A stretch of DNA of 59,486 nucleotides from Scybalousia_A sp964639765 (GCA_964639765.1 CAZXEN010000010.1:1-59486); one strand, 5' to 3'; counted from the stretch's first letter, positions 25,764 to 34,325 are shown. Translations and numbers: made by a program. Notes: a model not told the origin generated them from the sequence alone.

Positions 25764-26954
25764 TCAATTTCTTTGCAAATATTTTAGAACAAAAAATGTT
25801 TCTAAAGCCATGGATGTCTTCAAAACATTCTCATCTGCATTGAAATAAGCTGTGTGCAAGTTTGCGATAGGTTCTCCGGATTTATGAGTTCCTATACGGA
25901 AATAACAAGATGGTACCTGCTGAGCAAAATAAGAAAAATCCTCAGCAGTCATACGCATTCCTGCATCTTTTAGACTACCCTTTGGCAAAAAGCTTTCTGC
26001 CCATGAAATTATCTTTTGTGTAAGTTCAGGATTGTTATAGACAAAAGGATAGCCAGGATCTATAAAAACATCTGCCTGAGCACCGAATGCTTTTGCAGTA
26101 TTCTCGCTTATTTGTTTTATAAGCCTATGACATTCTTTTCTCCAATCTTCATCAAAGGTGCGGATAATACATTCCATCTTTACTTCTGAAGGAATGATAT
26201 TTGTTCTCCCTTCTGCAATAAACCGTCCCACAGAAAAAGTAGTTGGCATTGTAGGATTTGCAGAGCGGGAAACAATAGTCTGTAAAGCAGTAACAACATG
26301 ACATGCTGCAACAACAGGGTCTATATCCAGATGCGGAGTGGCACCATGTCCTCCTTTCCCTTTTATTGTTATATAAATTTCATCAGTTGAAGCCATAAGT
26401 TTCCCTTCTTTCATTGCTACAACTCCGCATTCCAATTCCGGAGTACAATGAAAAGCCAACATTGCAGAAGGTTTTACTTTATCGAATATTCCGGCTTTAA
26501 GCATAGAAACAGCACCTCCTGGATATTCTTCTTCTGATGGTTGGAAGACAAACATTACCCGTCCGTAGAAACTATCTCTTATTTCGTTGAGAATCTTTAT
26601 TACTCCCAAAAGAGAAGACATATGAATATCATGCCCACAAGCATGCATAACTCCTTTGTTTTTTGAAGCAAAAGGCAGATTTGTTTTCTCCTCTATTGGT
26701 AAAGCGTCCATATCGGCCCTCAAAGCGATACAATTGCTCTCAGGCTCTTTACCATCAATGAAACCATAGATACCATAACCATAAATATTGTTGTTATATT
26801 CAACACCAATCTCATCTAATTCTTTGCAGATTAAGGCAGAGGTTTCTTTTTCTTTCTTGGAAAGTTCTGGATTTTGATGAAGTAATCTTCTTATTTCTAC
26901 TTGTCTTTCAAAGTATTTTTCAACCAATTGATTTATTAGAATCTTCTCGTCCAT
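25764..26954 (-). CDS. M20 family amidohydrolase
   Basis: This is a dinuclear-metal amidohydrolase of the hippurate/N-acyl-amino-acid hydrolase type. Evidence: LRADMDALPIEE, the metal-binding MHACGHDIHMSSLLG, VFQPSEEEYPGGA, KGKGGHGATPHLDIDPV (dimerisation domain) and MTAEDFSYFAQQVP. The frame stays open 66 bases further upstream, but that extension runs into tRNA-Thr. I therefore chose the ATG giving MDEKILINQLVEKYF, 31 bases from the tRNA. About 396 residues is family length. The substrate is not determinable; such enzymes free amino acids from N-acyl forms. It is the first gene of the unit leading to aroA. Confidence 0.9.
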   Translation of the reverse strand: MDEKILINQLVEKYFERQVEIRRLLHQNPELSKKEKETSALICKELDEIGVEYNNNIYGYGIYGFIDGKEPESNCIALRADMDALPIEEKTNLPFASKNKGVMHACGHDIHMSSLLGVIKILNEIRDSFYGRVMFVFQPSEEEYPGGAVSMLKAGIFDKVKPSAMLAFHCTPELECGVVAMKEGKLMASTDEIYITIKGKGGHGATPHLDIDPVVAACHVVTALQTIVSRSANPTMPTTFSVGRFIAEGRTNIIPSEVKMECIIRTFDEDWRKECHRLIKQISENTAKAFGAQADVFIDPGYPFVYNNPELTQKIISWAESFLPKGSLKDAGMRMTAEDFSYFAQQVPSCYFRIGTHKSGEPIANLHTAYFNADENVLKTSMALETFFVLKYLQRN

Positions 26955-26984
26955 AGACAAATGAATAAATACACGTACGTTGAG

Positions 26985-27057
<73 letters not shown>

Positions 27058-27067
27058 AAAAAAAAAG

Positions 27068-27140
27068 TGTCCTTGCAGGGACTCGAACCCTGGACCCATT
27101 GATTAAGAGTCAATTGCTCTACCAACTGAGCTACAAAGAC
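27068..27140 (-). tRNA. tRNA-Lys(CTT)
   Basis: Acceptor GTCTTTG pairs with CAAGGAC, discriminator A. Anticodon stem ATTGA/TCAAT surrounds CTCTTAA (anticodon CTT), and the T-arm reads CAGGGTTCGAGTCCCTG. The 3' CCA is not encoded. It lies 10 bases upstream of tRNA-Thr in the same transcript. Confidence 0.95.
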
Positions 27141-27281
27141 ATTTTTTCATAAAGATTGTATACAAAAAAGTACGATCTAAAATCAGATTGCAAAAGTAAT
27201 ACTTTATGTTTAAATACAAAAATAAAAAGGAGTTTTTTTTCAAACCCAAAGTGTAAGAGATTGTTTTCCAAAAATATAATT

Positions 27282-29948
27282 TTACTTATCGACTAATTCC
27301 ATATAGGTTTTACCTCTATGTTCAAAGTTCTTGAACTGGTCATAACTGCTCGCAGCAGGAGAAAGCAGGACACTGGTTCCTTTTTCCGCTTTCTGTCTTG
27401 CCCAAGTTGTTATCTCATGCCAATCATTGCTGAGAAGATAGTCAAAACCATTGCTTTGCTGTTTTATTATTTCAAACATACGTCTTCCTGCCTGTCCTAC
27501 AAAAGCAATATGTCTTACCTTAAAGTCTTCCACTATATTTGCCAATGGTTTATAATCTATACCCCTGTCCATTCCTCCAAGTATCAGGGTTGAGACATTG
27601 CCCAAGGATTTCAAGGCTGCAAGAGTAGCTTGCGGTATTGTGGAAATACTGTCGTTGTAATATGACACGCCGTCTTTTGTGCAGACAAACTGCAACCTGT
27701 GTTCAAGGCCTTTGAAGTTAAGAGCTGTTTCCACGGCCTTGCTTTTGGAACAAGTTCCCAGACATTCTGTCACCTTCAAAGCTGCAAGGATATTCAGTTT
27801 ATTGTGATTGCCTTTCAGATACATTGGTTCTTGGATATGATAATCTTTGACAGCAAATGGCACAAGATGTATATCTGTTCTTGGGTCTTGAAGATAGGAT
27901 TGTATTTCTTTGTCCTCTGTGTGGTAAATAAAATATGAGCCTTTCTTTGCCTGATAGTAAAGATTAAGTTTTGAGTGTTTATAGTCTTCGTATGAAGTGT
28001 AGTGGTCCAAATGTTCTTCATACAGATTCAAAAGCACTGAGATATAAGGCGAACATTTGATATGCTCCAACTGATGACAGGAAAGTTCCAAAACAACAAT
28101 GGTCTTCTCGTCTATCTTGTCCAATATATCAAAAAAAGGTATTCCTATATTGCCTGCAAGAACGACATTTGAGGTCTGTTCTTTCAATATCTGATAAACA
28201 AGTGTTGTCGTGGTGGATTTGCCTTTTGTTCCGCTTATTCCTATGGACTGATTGTGAAACAAGCGAAGAAAATAATCGCATTGGTTTGTCAGTTTTGCCT
28301 TGTCAATATCGTGCAAATCCTTGACTGCAATGCCGGGTGTAAGGAAAATAATATCACTGTTTTCGTTTATTGTTTCATAATCCTGCTCCGAAGAATAGAA
28401 AACATCGTTCCCTGAGTTGAAATCTGCAAAAGCCTTTACGTCCTTGTCAAAAAGAATCAAGGGCTTTTGTGGAAAAAGTTCCTTTAACAGCCTGTAAGTG
28501 CTTCTGCCTTCTCTTCCCAGTCCCATTATTGCAATACTTTTGTCTTTCAAGCGTAAGGACAGTTCGGCTTTCTTGGTAATAATGTAAGGATTTTGGAATA
28601 TATCCTGCAAATCCTCTGGAAGATTGTTTTCTGTGCTTGCCTGTTTTAGCAGATAAGCAAAGTCCTTATTGGAATACTGTTTCCCTATTTCAGTATTAAG
28701 CCAATAGGACAAAAGACAAGGTGTTTTCTCTTCTGCATATTTCTTGCTACGAAGAGAAAGAGCGGCATTGACTTCATCTATAGTCCCCACACATTCAAAA
28801 GGTTTTACTTCCGCTTCTCCTGTAAGCTCACGAAATTCTTTTAACAGACTGCTGTCATCAAGCATATCCTTGCCAAAAACAGAATTCAAGACGTCCTTGT
28901 CAATAAAAGGAGAAAGAATAATGTAAGCAAAAAGACATTTAGGACATTTTCCGCACCATATATCCTCTTTGCTCCCGACATTACAGGACTTGAAAACATC
29001 TGTATAGTGGAGCCAAGAAAAAATCTGTGCTATACGTAGTTCGGAAATAGGCCTTAGCAATGAAAAGTATTCAAAATCCTCTGCGATAAACTCTTTGTAG
29101 TAGGAGCGGAAATCGTTTTCAAACTCCAGACTCTTGCTGTACTGATGATTTATCTCATAGCCTTTGACCGTTCCCTCATTGGCGGAGTTCTCATTGCTCA
29201 AAGCTATATAACGTTTCTTTGTCAAAGCCGATGCTATCAAAGAAGAAAATGCCAGCATTGCAGAAAAAGGAGTATGACCATTAAGAAATCCTTTGGCATT
29301 AAGGTCAAGAAGAGTCTTGTCTATTGTTCTTTTTATGGTAAAACTTTCTTCCAACGAAAAACCTCCTCGTTCTATGCAGTCTTTCGTTGCTCTGCGTGAA
29401 TTGATTACCAAAGGTGTGATATTCTTTCCTTTACCCCTTAGCAATTCCAATGAACATACGCTGTCTTTTCCCCCACCTATGGGAACAAGGTATTCATCTT
29501 TCAGGTCAAAAACCTGCTTTGCGTGATACTCTCCCAAACAATCGAAACGGAACAGCTCCTCTTTGTAATCCTTTAAGCCGTTAAGATACAAGAACTCTCC
29601 CAATCCGTTTTTGAATAGTTTCTTCCAAAAGTCCTGCTGTTCTTTTGTAAGGTTTCCACATTTGATTTGAATGACAGGAGAGCAGAATGCTTTCCAATAA
29701 GAGACAAGTTCTATCATCCCAAGATTGAAAGCCAGAACATCAAGTTGTTCTTTGCTTAAAGCATTATTGTAAAAAGCCTTGCTTTCAAAGATTTGTGACG
29801 GAGCAAACCAATATTCACCGCAAGAAAAATAGAAAATAAGTTTAAGTCCTTCCTTTGTTGAGATTGTTTCATAATTATCATAGGAAAAGAGCGGGTATTG
29901 TTCTCTCAAATCAAAAAATTTCTGCCTGTTATCCTGATATTCTGTCAT
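27282..29948 (-). CDS. MurL-MurD fusion: UDP-MurNAc-L-Ala-L-Glu epimerase plus Mur ligase
   Basis: Residues 1 to about 430 match MurL, the ATP-using epimerase that turns the L-Glu of UDP-MurNAc-L-Ala-L-Glu into D-Glu. Evidence: LNGLGEFLYLNGL, PP-loop-like PIGGGKDSVCSLELL (G158-S163), FLNGHTPFSAML, SNENSANEGT, and a WCGKCPKC cysteine motif. From about 465 to the end is a complete MurD-type ligase: MGLGREGRSTY, P-loop GTKGKSTTTT (570-579 region), GNIGIPFF, ELSCHQLEHI, NDSISTIPQATLAAL and SPAASSYDQFKNFEHRG. GTKGKST in place of MurD's usual GTNGKST, and NDSISTIP in place of NDSKATN, fit the L-Glu-adding MurD2 type. In Xanthomonas MurL and MurD2 are separate neighbours; here they are one 888-residue chain. 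The fusion is read directly from an uninterrupted frame; substrate use is inferred. Confidence 0.87.
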   Translation of the reverse strand: MTEYQDNRQKFFDLREQYPLFSYDNYETISTKEGLKLIFYFSCGEYWFAPSQIFESKAFYNNALSKEQLDVLAFNLGMIELVSYWKAFCSPVIQIKCGNLTKEQQDFWKKLFKNGLGEFLYLNGLKDYKEELFRFDCLGEYHAKQVFDLKDEYLVPIGGGKDSVCSLELLRGKGKNITPLVINSRRATKDCIERGGFSLEESFTIKRTIDKTLLDLNAKGFLNGHTPFSAMLAFSSLIASALTKKRYIALSNENSANEGTVKGYEINHQYSKSLEFENDFRSYYKEFIAEDFEYFSLLRPISELRIAQIFSWLHYTDVFKSCNVGSKEDIWCGKCPKCLFAYIILSPFIDKDVLNSVFGKDMLDDSSLLKEFRELTGEAEVKPFECVGTIDEVNAALSLRSKKYAEEKTPCLLSYWLNTEIGKQYSNKDFAYLLKQASTENNLPEDLQDIFQNPYIITKKAELSLRLKDKSIAIMGLGREGRSTYRLLKELFPQKPLILFDKDVKAFADFNSGNDVFYSSEQDYETINENSDIIFLTPGIAVKDLHDIDKAKLTNQCDYFLRLFHNQSIGISGTKGKSTTTTLVYQILKEQTSNVVLAGNIGIPFFDILDKIDEKTIVVLELSCHQLEHIKCSPYISVLLNLYEEHLDHYTSYEDYKHSKLNLYYQAKKGSYFIYHTEDKEIQSYLQDPRTDIHLVPFAVKDYHIQEPMYLKGNHNKLNILAALKVTECLGTCSKSKAVETALNFKGLEHRLQFVCTKDGVSYYNDSISTIPQATLAALKSLGNVSTLILGGMDRGIDYKPLANIVEDFKVRHIAFVGQAGRRMFEIIKQQSNGFDYLLSNDWHEITTWARQKAEKGTSVLLSPAASSYDQFKNFEHRGKTYMELVDK

Positions 29949-29967
29949 CGTCTGCTATATTTTTTTG

Positions 29968-29975
29968 CAAAAATA
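29968..29975 (-). promoter_or_regulatory. -7 element upstream of the MurL-MurD gene
   Basis: TATTTTTG on the reverse strand, 19 bases before the start codon. No clear -33 TTTG. Confidence 0.4.
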
Positions 29976-30239
29976 GTACTTTTTTAAGAAAGTATTATTA
30001 CCTGTTTCAACTTGTTTTTATAAAGTTCTGATTTTTGATAAAAAGATTATTATAGACAAGATAGTATTTTTTCTCTCAACAAAAACAAAAAAGTGTCCAA
30101 GTTTTTAGGAAATCCAGATAAGCTACTTAGCTTTTTTCTATTCTATGATGTGCATACTAACTCTATGCGCTATGTTTCATTGGCAATTCGTTTTGTTAAT
30201 AATCTATTTATTCTATCTATCACCTGTTTATCAGTGATT

Positions 30240-30348
30240 TTATTTTATCTATCAGTATTTTTACTTGTGGAAGATATTCGTTTATATCATGCTTCGTCAG
30301 CTTTCTCTATTCTACTATTGCACGACGTTCATAATCTGTCAGACTCAT
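30240..30348 (-). pseudogene. remnant of a HEPN-domain gene
   Basis: Just downstream of the nucleotidyltransferase fragment an ATG opens MSLTDYERRAIVE and hits a stop at codon 14. Past that point another frame reads IEKADEA, the continuation expected of a HEPN protein start (MSLTDEER..IVEYRIEKADEA in intact relatives, from memory). This indicates a small deletion and frameshift, followed by decay. The far boundary is approximate. Confidence 0.45.
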
Positions 30349-30372
30349 AATCTTATACCTTTACTTATCACA

Positions 30373-30522
30373 TTATGTTTGAACAGAGACAGCCGAATCT
30401 TCGCAAGCATCACCACGAGCTCTTGATCCGTAAAGAATTATTTGAGCATCGGGCTTGACAATACGAACCATATTGCGAATCAGATTCAACACTTCGTCAT
30501 TATTATCTGTCTTTCTGTTCAT
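30373..30522 (-). pseudogene. truncated MNT-type nucleotidyltransferase
   Basis: A 49-codon frame encodes the start of a minimal nucleotidyltransferase: MNRKTDNNDEVLNLIRNMV, then VKPDAQIILYGSRARGDACEDS. The GSxARG motif and following acidic stretch are the nucleotide-binding signature, but the catalytic Asp pair expected right after (DSDxD) is replaced by AVSVQT and a stop. Intact MNT proteins run to about 100 residues and usually sit upstream of a HEPN toxin gene, exactly the arrangement seen here in decayed form. Read as a broken MNT/HEPN toxin-antitoxin pair. Confidence 0.7.
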
Positions 30523-30581
30523 ATCAAGGTGCAAGGTTATGTATACTTTCTAATTTAGCAAAATATTTTTCCTATATATCG

Positions 30582-30686
30582 CAAAAAAGTCTTGGACTTC
30601 GCAAAAAAAGTCTTCGTTTTTAGAAAAAAAGTCTTGATCTTTTGGGTGCAAAGAGTTGATCTTTTTCAACGAAAATCAACTCTTTT
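30582..30686. repeat. intergenic AT-rich repeat, copy C (three tandem words plus hairpin)
   Basis: A6-7 followed by GTCTT occurs three times in direct order (from about 30584, 30603 and 30624), each separated by a few bases. Bases 30650-30685 form a hairpin AAAGAGTTGAT/ATCAACTCTTT with a T-tract. Bases 30616-30643 match 41914-41941 exactly over 28 positions. Bases 30604-30623 match 41945-41964 as a perfect 20-base inverted copy. Confidence 0.78.
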
Positions 30687-30730
30687 TTGGAGGAAATCGG
30701 ATTTTGATGCAACGACTTGATTTACAAATA

Positions 30731-30768
30731 AAAAAGATCTTACAGAATTTTCTCTGCAAGACCTTTGC
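30731..30768 (-). terminator. terminator after tRNA-Val
   Basis: On the reverse strand AAAGGTCTTGCAGA pairs with TCTGTAAGATCTTT (two G-U pairs), followed by T's, immediately after the tRNA 3' end. Confidence 0.75.
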
Positions 30769-30846
30769 TGGTGGGAGTAATAGGAGTCGAACCTATGACC
30801 CTCTGCTTGTAAGGCAGATGCTCTAAACCAACTGAGCTATACTCCC
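30769..30846 (-). tRNA. tRNA-Val(TAC) with encoded CCA
   Basis: Acceptor GGGAGTA pairs perfectly with TACTCCC, discriminator A, then an encoded CCA. Anticodon stem TCTGC/GCAGA surrounds CTTACAA (anticodon TAC), and the T-arm reads ATAGGTTCGACTCCTAT. It is the only tRNA here with a genomic CCA among the four whose 3' ends are visible plus itself. Confidence 0.95.
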
Positions 30847-31004
30847 GAAAAATCTATGAACTCTCGCAACATCGGTACTCAAAAACTTGACCACCCCCTT
30901 AATTGCGTTTGCAAAATTACAATCAAATTTGTTACCCACCAAAAAAAATAGGGAAAAAATGTAAAAATTTTTATATTTTTAAAAATAAGTATTTGATTAT
31001 TAGT

Positions 31005-32225
31005 TTAATCAAAAGATAAATTTTTTGAAGGATTTATTTTGTTAATGCTTCTTGCAGGCAAAAGAAGGCAAATAACACAGACTGCAAACACACCGACATT
31101 GATTAGTATTATGTTAAGAATGTCTATGTCTATGGGAACGGTGCTTAGATAGTAACTTTCCTTGCTTAAGGATATAAGATGGAAGTGTTTTTGCAACAGT
31201 TCCAGACCTATGGCAAGGATATTGCCAAAAACCATTCCATAAAGTATAACATAGGCAATCTTATACAAGAATATCTTTATAATGGAAGAGTTTTTGGTTC
31301 CAAAACTTTTGAGAATGCCTATCATCTTTTTCTTTTCATAAATCATTATCAGCATTATGGAAGAAAGGGTAACGACCGAGACCAAAATCATCACAATAAT
31401 TATCATCACAACGTTGCTGTCCAAGAGATTTAGCCAAGAGAACAGATTGGGTTCCAAGTCTGTCACCGTCATAACGCTTATATCCTGACCTGTTTTGTAG
31501 TAGATCTCCTGTGCGGTGCTGTTCAGGGAAGAGAAATCTTTGAGCATTATCTCATAGCACGAATACATATTATCTCCAACGTCAAAGATGTTTTTCAAGA
31601 CTTTCATATCACACAAAAGAAAGCTTTCATCGTATTCTCCCAAGCCTGTATCATACACTCCTGATACGTAAAAATTCTTGGCACGATAGGAGTTGTTTAC
31701 ATAGAAATATATTTTTATCTTGTCATTCAGTTTAATGTTCAGCCTGTCCTTTATTGTCTTGGAGACAAGAATCTCCTGTCGGCTTTCTTTATTCAGTTCA
31801 GGGAACTTGCCTTCTATGATATTTTCACTGAAAAACGTTTTGTCATACAGAGAATCAACGCCTTTGCATATCACACCTTGAAAATCATCCTTGTTCATCA
31901 AAACCCCTCCTTTGGAAAAGACAGGATAAAGAGTCTTGACGTTGTGTGTTTTGAGTATATCCTGTTTTTCTGAAGAAGAAAGCGAAAGCAAGGAATTTTC
32001 CTCCAAGACTGAGCTTGTAGCATATTGCGTCAGCTGAATATGGGAAGAGAATCCTGCTATCTTGTTTTTGATTTCTTTCTTGAAACCCTGCAAAACACTT
32101 ACGGAAACAAGCATGACAGCAACAGAAAGCATAATAGTTATCTGTGCAATCTTTATTATGGGACGGGTAAAGTTTTTGTCCTTCTGCTTTATCAGTCGCT
32201 TTGCTACATAATACTCAAAATTCAT
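31005..32225 (-). CDS. ABC transporter permease, FtsX/LolC-E family
   Basis: The 406-residue membrane protein has one N-terminal transmembrane helix after MNFEYYVAKRLIKQKDKNF. A large periplasmic domain of about 200 residues follows, then three C-terminal helices. The topology and the VMLVSVSVLQGFKKEIKNKI start match lipoprotein-releasing (LolC/E) permeases of Bacteroidota. Partner ATPase LolD is not in the window. Likely role: moving lipoproteins out of the inner membrane; other MacB-like export roles are possible. It is monocistronic with its own promoter. Confidence 0.87.
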   Translation of the reverse strand: MNFEYYVAKRLIKQKDKNFTRPIIKIAQITIMLSVAVMLVSVSVLQGFKKEIKNKIAGFSSHIQLTQYATSSVLEENSLLSLSSSEKQDILKTHNVKTLYPVFSKGGVLMNKDDFQGVICKGVDSLYDKTFFSENIIEGKFPELNKESRQEILVSKTIKDRLNIKLNDKIKIYFYVNNSYRAKNFYVSGVYDTGLGEYDESFLLCDMKVLKNIFDVGDNMYSCYEIMLKDFSSLNSTAQEIYYKTGQDISVMTVTDLEPNLFSWLNLLDSNVVMIIIVMILVSVVTLSSIMLIMIYEKKKMIGILKSFGTKNSSIIKIFLYKIAYVILYGMVFGNILAIGLELLQKHFHLISLSKESYYLSTVPIDIDILNIILINVGVFAVCVICLLLPARSINKINPSKNLSFD

Positions 32226-32230
32226 GCCTG

Positions 32231-32260
32231 CAAAATTACAAAAAAATTATCAAGACTCAA
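32231..32260 (-). promoter_or_regulatory. Bacteroidota-type promoter for the FtsX/LolC-type permease
   Basis: On the reverse strand TTG and TAATTTTG are separated by 19 bases; the -7 element ends 5 bases before the start codon, so the leader would be very short. Confidence 0.5.
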
Positions 32261-32348
32261 ATTGCGATTAAAAAAAACTCCGTATATAGGCAAGGTGCAA
32301 AGTTTTCAAGTTTAAAAGTCCAAAACACGCCGTAGTGTAAAAAAGTAT

Positions 32349-32356
32349 TATCTTTG
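32349..32356 (+). promoter_or_regulatory. -7 element upstream of mnmG
   Basis: TATCTTTG, a strong match to TAnnTTTG, lies 15 bases before the mnmG start. No obvious -33 partner. Confidence 0.5.
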
Positions 32357-32371
32357 CAAAAATTTTAATCT

Positions 32372-34249
32372 ATGACCAGAGAATTTGATGTTATTGTTGT
32401 TGGTGGCGGCCATGCTGGTTGTGAAGCTGCTTTTGTAGCAAGCAAACTTGGAGCCGATGTTCTGCTTATTACTCAAAATCTTACATGTATTGCGTCTCTT
32501 TCCTGCAATCCTGCCATGGGTGGTGTGGCAAAAGGACAGATAGTACGGGAAATTGATGCCATGGGTGGATACAGCGGTTTGAACACTGACAAAAATACCA
32601 TTCAATTCAGAATGTTAAATGCTTCCAAAGGAGCAGCAATGTGGTCTCCACGCGCACAAGTAGACAATGTCATGTTTCCTGTCGGCTGGAGAAGGCAACT
32701 GGAACAAATGCCTACCCTTTCAATGTGGCAAGACGAGGTAACAAGTGTTATGGTGAAAGGAGAAAGAGCAGAAGGAGTAAGCACAAAACTTGGATTGGAA
32801 TTCAGGGCAAAAGCGATAATACTGACAAATGGAACATTCCTGAGCGGAAGAATACATGTAGGCACGGTCAACTACGAGGGCGGACGTTTGGGAGAAGAGG
32901 CTGCAATGTCTTTATCTTCCAACTTGAAGAACTTGGGCTTTGCTGTAGAGAAACTAAAAACAGGCACACCAATGAGAGTAGAGGGAAAGAGCATCAACTT
33001 TTCTGTGCTTACAGAACAGAAAGGCGATGAAAAACCCGGACAGTTCTCTTACCTGACTCAAAGAAGAAAACCTCTAACCCAGCATTCCTGTTACTTGGCC
33101 TACACAAGCGAGAAAGTACATGACATTCTCAGAACGGGTTTCAAGGATTCCCCCATGTTTCAAGGAAGAATTCAAGGACGAGGTCCAAGATACTGTCCTT
33201 CCATTGAAGACAAGATAGAACGGTTTTCAGAAAAAACACAACACCAGCTTTTCATTGAACCGGAATCTCTTTACACAGATCTTTATTATATAAACGGTTT
33301 TTCCTCTTCTCTCCCTTTGGATGTCCAATATAAGGCTTTGAGGGAAATAAAAGGCTTTGAAAATGCAAAAATAGTTCGCCCCGGTTACGCAATAGAGTAT
33401 GATTATTTTCCACCTACTCAATTGCAATCTACGTTGGAAACAAAACAAATACAAAATCTTTACTTTGCCGGACAGATAAACGGAACTACAGGCTACGAAG
33501 AGGCTGCTTGTCAAGGAATGATGGCAAGCATAAACGCAGTATTGAAGATAAAAGGAGAAGAACCTTTGGTCCTAAAACGCAGTGAGGCATATATCGGAGT
33601 ATTGATAGACGACCTTGTCACCAAAGGCGTCGATGAGCCATACAGAATGTTTACTTCAAGGGCTGAATATCGCATCCTTCTCCGTCAGGACAATGCAGAT
33701 GAGAGGCTTACCGAAAAATCTTTCCGCATAGGTCTGGCGGAACAGGAGAGAATGAAGCTTCTGGAAAAGAAACTGCAGAACAGCAACGCCATAACAGAAT
33801 ATATGCAGTCCACCAATGTCCAGCCTAAGGAAATAAACCAGACTTTGGAAACACTTTTCACCCCTTCGATTACCAGACCCGACAAGATTTCACGTCTTCT
33901 TCTGAGACCTCAGGTAAGACTGGAAGATTTGCTGAAAGCATTGCCTGAGTTGGATGCAAAATTTCAGAAGTTGCCTGCATATTTGCGAGAGGAAGTGAAA
34001 ACACTTGTTGAAATCAAAATCAAATACGAGTCCTATATAATAAAGGAGCAAGAAGTTGTTGACAGAATAAACAGGTATGAGAACCTGTATATCAAAGAAG
34101 ATTTTGACTATCAAGGTTTGAAATCCTTGTCTTTTGAAGCAAGGGAAAAACTGTCAAAAATACGTCCTAAGACCATTGCTCAGGCATCTCGCATCAGCGG
34201 AGTTTCTCCTGCCGACATTGCTGTTCTTGTATTATATATCTCGAAATAA
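32372..34249 (+). CDS. mnmG: tRNA U34 carboxymethylaminomethyl modification enzyme MnmG (GidA)
   Basis: With MnmE (not in the window), MnmG installs (carboxymethyl)aminomethyl at wobble U34 of several tRNAs, using FAD, glycine or ammonium and methylene-tetrahydrofolate. FAD-binding VVGGGHAGCEAAFVASKLGA is at the N-terminus. SLSCNPAMGGVAKGQIVREID, the FAD-contacting TGTPMRV, YCPSIEDKI and YFAGQINGTTGYEEAACQG follow, with the C-terminal helical MnmE/tRNA-binding domain ending ISGVSPADIAVLVLYI. The 625-residue length is normal. Confidence 0.97.
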   Translation: MTREFDVIVVGGGHAGCEAAFVASKLGADVLLITQNLTCIASLSCNPAMGGVAKGQIVREIDAMGGYSGLNTDKNTIQFRMLNASKGAAMWSPRAQVDNVMFPVGWRRQLEQMPTLSMWQDEVTSVMVKGERAEGVSTKLGLEFRAKAIILTNGTFLSGRIHVGTVNYEGGRLGEEAAMSLSSNLKNLGFAVEKLKTGTPMRVEGKSINFSVLTEQKGDEKPGQFSYLTQRRKPLTQHSCYLAYTSEKVHDILRTGFKDSPMFQGRIQGRGPRYCPSIEDKIERFSEKTQHQLFIEPESLYTDLYYINGFSSSLPLDVQYKALREIKGFENAKIVRPGYAIEYDYFPPTQLQSTLETKQIQNLYFAGQINGTTGYEEAACQGMMASINAVLKIKGEEPLVLKRSEAYIGVLIDDLVTKGVDEPYRMFTSRAEYRILLRQDNADERLTEKSFRIGLAEQERMKLLEKKLQNSNAITEYMQSTNVQPKEINQTLETLFTPSITRPDKISRLLLRPQVRLEDLLKALPELDAKFQKLPAYLREEVKTLVEIKIKYESYIIKEQEVVDRINRYENLYIKEDFDYQGLKSLSFEAREKLSKIRPKTIAQASRISGVSPADIAVLVLYISK

Positions 34250-34301
34250 ACAACTTGTCTTTGTTTCTAAGGATTAAATTCTGACCATTGGTGCGGAAAA
34301 T

Positions 34302-34325
34302 AAAGACTTGCTGAAAAAAGAGTTG
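34302..34325 (+). repeat. short copy of the intergenic repeat, copy D
   Basis: The stretch differs from bases 9809-9832 at only two of 24 positions (a GC/CG swap). It lies between mnmG and the aminotransferase gene and is followed by T8. Unlike the other copies it lacks the inverted half, so it forms no hairpin of its own. Confidence 0.65.

Larger units (their letters stand above)
29976..30768. other. gene-poor stretch between MurL-MurD and tRNA-Val
   Basis: About 0.8 kb without an intact gene. It holds the decayed nucleotidyltransferase/HEPN pair (30.2-30.5 kb), the AT-rich repeat block C and the tRNA-Val terminator. A hydrophobic 85-codon frame on the forward strand at 30093-30350 overlaps the HEPN remnant antisense and has no family features; I regard it as chance. 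Confidence 0.6.

Noticed and set aside
30093..30350. 85-codon hydrophobic forward-strand frame
   Set aside because: It runs antisense to the HEPN remnant in AT-rich sequence, has no promoter or family-like motif, and its hydrophobicity is what reverse-complemented A-rich DNA gives.
30582..30645. Possible CRISPR-like tandem repeat
   Set aside because: The three direct copies are short, AT-rich and separated by only a few bases; no spacer-length regularity and no cas gene.
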